From assembly GCA_028571685.1 (NCBI GenBank), contig CM053142.1:197524796-197588795 (forward strand): DNA of 64,000 bases, read 5' to 3'. Origin of the DNA: Heterohyrax brucei. Its lineage: Eukaryota; Chordata; Mammalia; Hyracoidea; Procaviidae. Positions 61,385-64,000 of this stretch are shown here, one piece after another. Position 1 is the first letter of the stretch. Each line of letters opens with the position of its first letter. The notes beneath the pieces are model-generated. The model was not told the origin of the DNA. It saw only the letters and a list, made by a program, of their open reading frames with translations, and did no database searches. The translations under genes were made by a program, and so were the position numbers.

Positions 61385-61432
61385 GTCATCATTGTTGTTA
61401 GCTGTCATTGAGTCAGCCTAACTCATGGTAAG
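61385..61432 (-). mobile_element. SINE/RTE tail fragment
   Basis: 'ttgttgttagctgtcattga' and 'gtcagcctaactcatgg'. Confidence 0.55.
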
Positions 61433-61619
61433 TTGTTTAGAGCATCAGAACCATTCATCCACCCTGGCAAGGAGCGGGCAAACCGCATCCCATGAGGTCT
61501 CCGACCCCTCTGGGCTGCCCCTCAGAACCCTGGGTTGGTTTTCCGTCAAGATGGCAAACAAATGAGAGCTTTGTCTCCACCAGTCCATAAACTGTGTTTC
61601 TGTGTCAGACTGTGAGCAA

Positions 61620-62165
61620 TCGAGAATAAATGGGACAGCACGGTTTAAAAGAGCTAAACAAGAAAACAACCCAAGTAAGTGTCCCCAACAGAAGAACAGA
61701 TGGACAAAATGTGGTGTGGAAAGTGTCTGCATCGACACTAACCCACTCCCCCCTGCCATCAGGTCGGGTCCGACTCATAGTAACCCTACTCAGTCTTAAA
61801 AAGAAGTCAGTTCCTGGTACCTGCTGTGACGTAGACGAACCTTGAAAACAGCACACTGAGTTCTCTCACAAGAGGACAAATACTGCATGATCTCACTTAC
61901 AGAAAATATCTAGAATAGGCAAATGCAGAAAAACAGAAAGCAAATTGGAGGTTATGGGTACCTGGAGGGCAGGTAGGCACGGGGTGTCATTGCTCAGTGG
62001 GTACCACTTTTCTGATTCGGGTGACAAAAAGCCTTTGGAAACAGATAGTGGTGATGGTTGCACAACTGTGAATATCATTAATGCCTCAGAATTACATGTT
62101 CAAAAAAATGATTAAAATAGTAAATTTTACTTTCTGTGTATTTTACCACATTTTTTTTTAAAGAC
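61620..62165 (+). mobile_element. old L1 3' end, split by SINE
   Basis: 'acaacccaagtaagtgtccc', 'cttgaaaacagcacactgag', 'aaatactgcatgatctcact' and 'attttaccacattttttttt', the classical L1 ORF2 end and 3' UTR. A SINE fragment interrupts it at about 61738-61800. Confidence 0.75.
61738..61800 (-). mobile_element. SINE fragment nested in L1
   Basis: 'aacccactcccccctgccat', 'caggtcgggtccgactcata' and 'gtaaccct'. Confidence 0.75.
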
Positions 62166-63535
62166 AACTGCAACAACACTCACAAAAGCAGAACTGATGG
62201 GGAAACTTTGTCGTTCATCTTCTCTTCCTCCTCATGACTGGTTTTCCACCCCTGTTGTCCTACTAATCTCCGCAAAGGGTACAGGGGCCCTTCACTATCC
62301 CCTAGCCCCCAGTTATGGCACATGTCCATAAGAAACAACACTCTTGCCAACAATGAACCTTAAAGCCAGAAAAGAAAACTGAATCACAATGTATAAAATT
62401 CAGTAGCATGTATACCTTTTCATAGCACTCTCGCCAGCCATTTCCAACCATGTTTTCTAGGATAAAAGCCATCCTTTGGAACGGGTCCCATTCCCAGTGT
62501 AGTGCAAATAGATGCAGATAATGTGCCTGGCGAGATAAAGTAGATTCTCTTGATTCCAATAACAACTGCTCTTACTTCTGCCCCTTTCGAGTCACTCCCT
62601 CGTGACGCATACCAGTCCTCTGACCTCCATTCTTTTGTTTTCTGACGGCAGTTGCATGTTGAATGGTTTGGATGTAATTTTCAATTTGCTGTTCGTTTCA
62701 TGCTACTATGCCTGTAACACACTCTGATATTGACAACATAAAAACCACTAAACCACTGTCTGCCTAAATCAGATATTAAATTAAGGCCTTTGGGTTTTGC
62801 AATGCAGTAAACCGCAGATTGGGGCACATCCACGCAATGAACCAAATGCCTCCCTGTGCTTTCTCTGGAAGGAGGAGCCCGCCCAGCTGAGGGTGCTCTC
62901 AGCCCGGCCTCTCTGGCCCTCAGGGGGCCCGAGCCCAAGGGCCTTCTTTGTCATGGAACATTAGGGTTCAGGCTGCAGCTTTCCTGATGGAGAGAACGAA
63001 GTGTAACGAGGCAGGAGCCACGCTGGATGAACAGAGACGGCCTTCCCGGCCCCTGGGCGCCCTTCGTTTCTGCAGCTCCTTCTCTCACCTCTCGGCGTTC
63101 CTGGGCCTCTCACACTCATCGAGGGACAGAGAGCCTCCTGGGGGGGCTCCGATTGGCCCGAGCGGAAACGCGCTGCCACCGCCTGAGCCGATGCTCGCCT
63201 CCGACAAGAGGTGCGGTGGCTCCCGGGCTCCCTTCCATTTCCCAAGGCACACCTCGGGCAGAGGCTGGAAACAGGTCCAGGGAAAATTCATTACAAGCCA
63301 AAACAGGAGCCTCCTGAGAAATGGAGCCAGAAACTAAAACTTCTTTAAGTCAGCCTGGGAGGATAAGGGTCTCCCTACTGAGAGCGAGAGTTCCTGGGAG
63401 ACAAACTGGGAGGGGCACAGGCAGCGCTGAGGAGCCCACACCCACCCTCGTGCATCCAGAGATGTTGTTCCACGTGTTGAAATGGGTGAAGTAGTCTCCT
63501 ACAAGGCCAGTTGTCCCTGTACTTGTTCACAACGT
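62166..63535. other. no gene seen; GC-rich block at 62870-63330
   Basis: The GC-rich block has several CpGs and an ATTGG box (63150). Overlapping frames of 94-129 codons on both strands lack domains. A promoter or first exon is possible but unsupported. Confidence 0.35.
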
Positions 63536-63539
63536 TCTC

Positions 63540-63720
63540 ACGGTTGTTGCAGTTGTGTGAGCTGCTGTCAAGTTGTCTCCACTTGGTGACAAGCCTGTGT
63601 ACAGCAGAACGAAAGTTCCCCATTCCTGTACTATTCTCACGGTTGTTGGTGCATTCAAGTCCGTTCTCCAGCACCGTGTAGTCTGAGTGCCTTTCCTCAG
63701 GGGGGAACATCTTCCAGCAC
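63540..63720 (-). mobile_element. RTE/SINE 3'-end fragment, diverged
   Basis: 'gtgagctgctgtcaagttgt', 'gtacagcagaacgaaagttc' and 'gttggtgcattcaagtc' in antisense tail order. The word 'ttctcacggttgttg' occurs twice, 99 bp apart. Confidence 0.6.
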
Positions 63721-64000
63721 TGCCTCAGACAGCATTCTACTGGGATCTGTAGGGTTGTCACTGGGGAGGATTTAAGAATAATTTAGTAACAGCACAGTCT
63801 ACATTGAAGAGGTATGTGTTCTACATCCACGGAAGAAATCGGGTCCTGTCGGAGGAACTCCTGCCATGGAGGCAAGACTAGATGGTGATATTTATTCAGC
63901 TGGTGGTAATAAAAAACACAAACTCATAGGGCTCATAATGACCTAAGGAATAAAGTGTCAATTAGCTACTGTTGTATAACAGTATTGGGGTATCAATTAA

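Noticed and set aside
62870-63330. CpG island promoter or first exon
   Set aside because: CpG density is only moderate, and no splice donor, conserved ORF or core promoter set could be supported.

Overview
The window is mammalian, almost certainly afrotherian (elephant or a close relative). Both the RTE/BovB-like LINE and the SINEs ending in a 'gtcgctatgagtcggaatcgactcgacggca'-type tail, which dominate this window, are hallmarks of that clade. I recognise no exon of an intact host protein-coding gene. Nearly every open frame lies in a transposable element, a tandem repeat or antisense shadow. The only cellular protein-coding homology is a broken copy of FAM89B carried inside an endogenous retrovirus.

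Layout. 0.3-0.6 kb: LTR-like tail. 0.6-3.1 kb: nearly complete but broken RTE. 3.1-3.3 kb: inverted RTE fragment. 3.3-9.4 kb: full-length but broken L1 (ORF1, ORF2, G-rich 3' UTR). 9.4-16.8 kb: SINEs, RTE fragments and an old L1 split by an RTE. 16.8-17.2 kb: G-rich minisatellite. 19.4-22.2 kb: SINEs and an RTE whose two halves point in opposite directions (twin priming). 22.6-23.2 kb: rearranged mariner with an inverted 3' end. 24-36.6 kb: MaLR-type LTRs, an RTE split by nested LTRs, old L1 remnants and unique AT-rich stretches. 36.6-37.6 kb: remnant of a Tc1/mariner transposase of a type best known from arthropods. 40.3-48.3 kb: a CA-rich array split by a 7.2-kb class I (gammaretrovirus-like) provirus. 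48-56 kb: mostly unique sequence with GT, CA and CCACACCTGTGTCTACA-type arrays. 57.8-64 kb: tRNA-Gly-headed SINE, three MaLR-type LTRs and an L1 3' end.

The centrepiece is the provirus (40762-47967). Its 415-bp LTRs differ at only 3 positions. It has a tRNA-Pro-like primer site, a 4-bp target duplication (ACAT), a splice donor, a gag start in a strong context, a YVDD reverse transcriptase and an integrase. The centre of RNase H is replaced by about 570 bp matching the complete coding length of FAM89B (LRAP25, an actin-regulatory adaptor). The FAM89B frame is continuous with the upstream pol frame. Ten extra bases ending in CAG sit inside it and look like the end of an intron kept by alternative splicing. 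This resembles the host-gene capture of acute transforming retroviruses. The interior is badly decayed while the LTRs are nearly identical, suggesting the element last moved as an already defective, trans-mobilised genome.

Limits: repeat boundaries are read by eye and are usually good to 5-30 bp; old SINE and L1 fragments are less certain. Family names were not checked against a repeat library.
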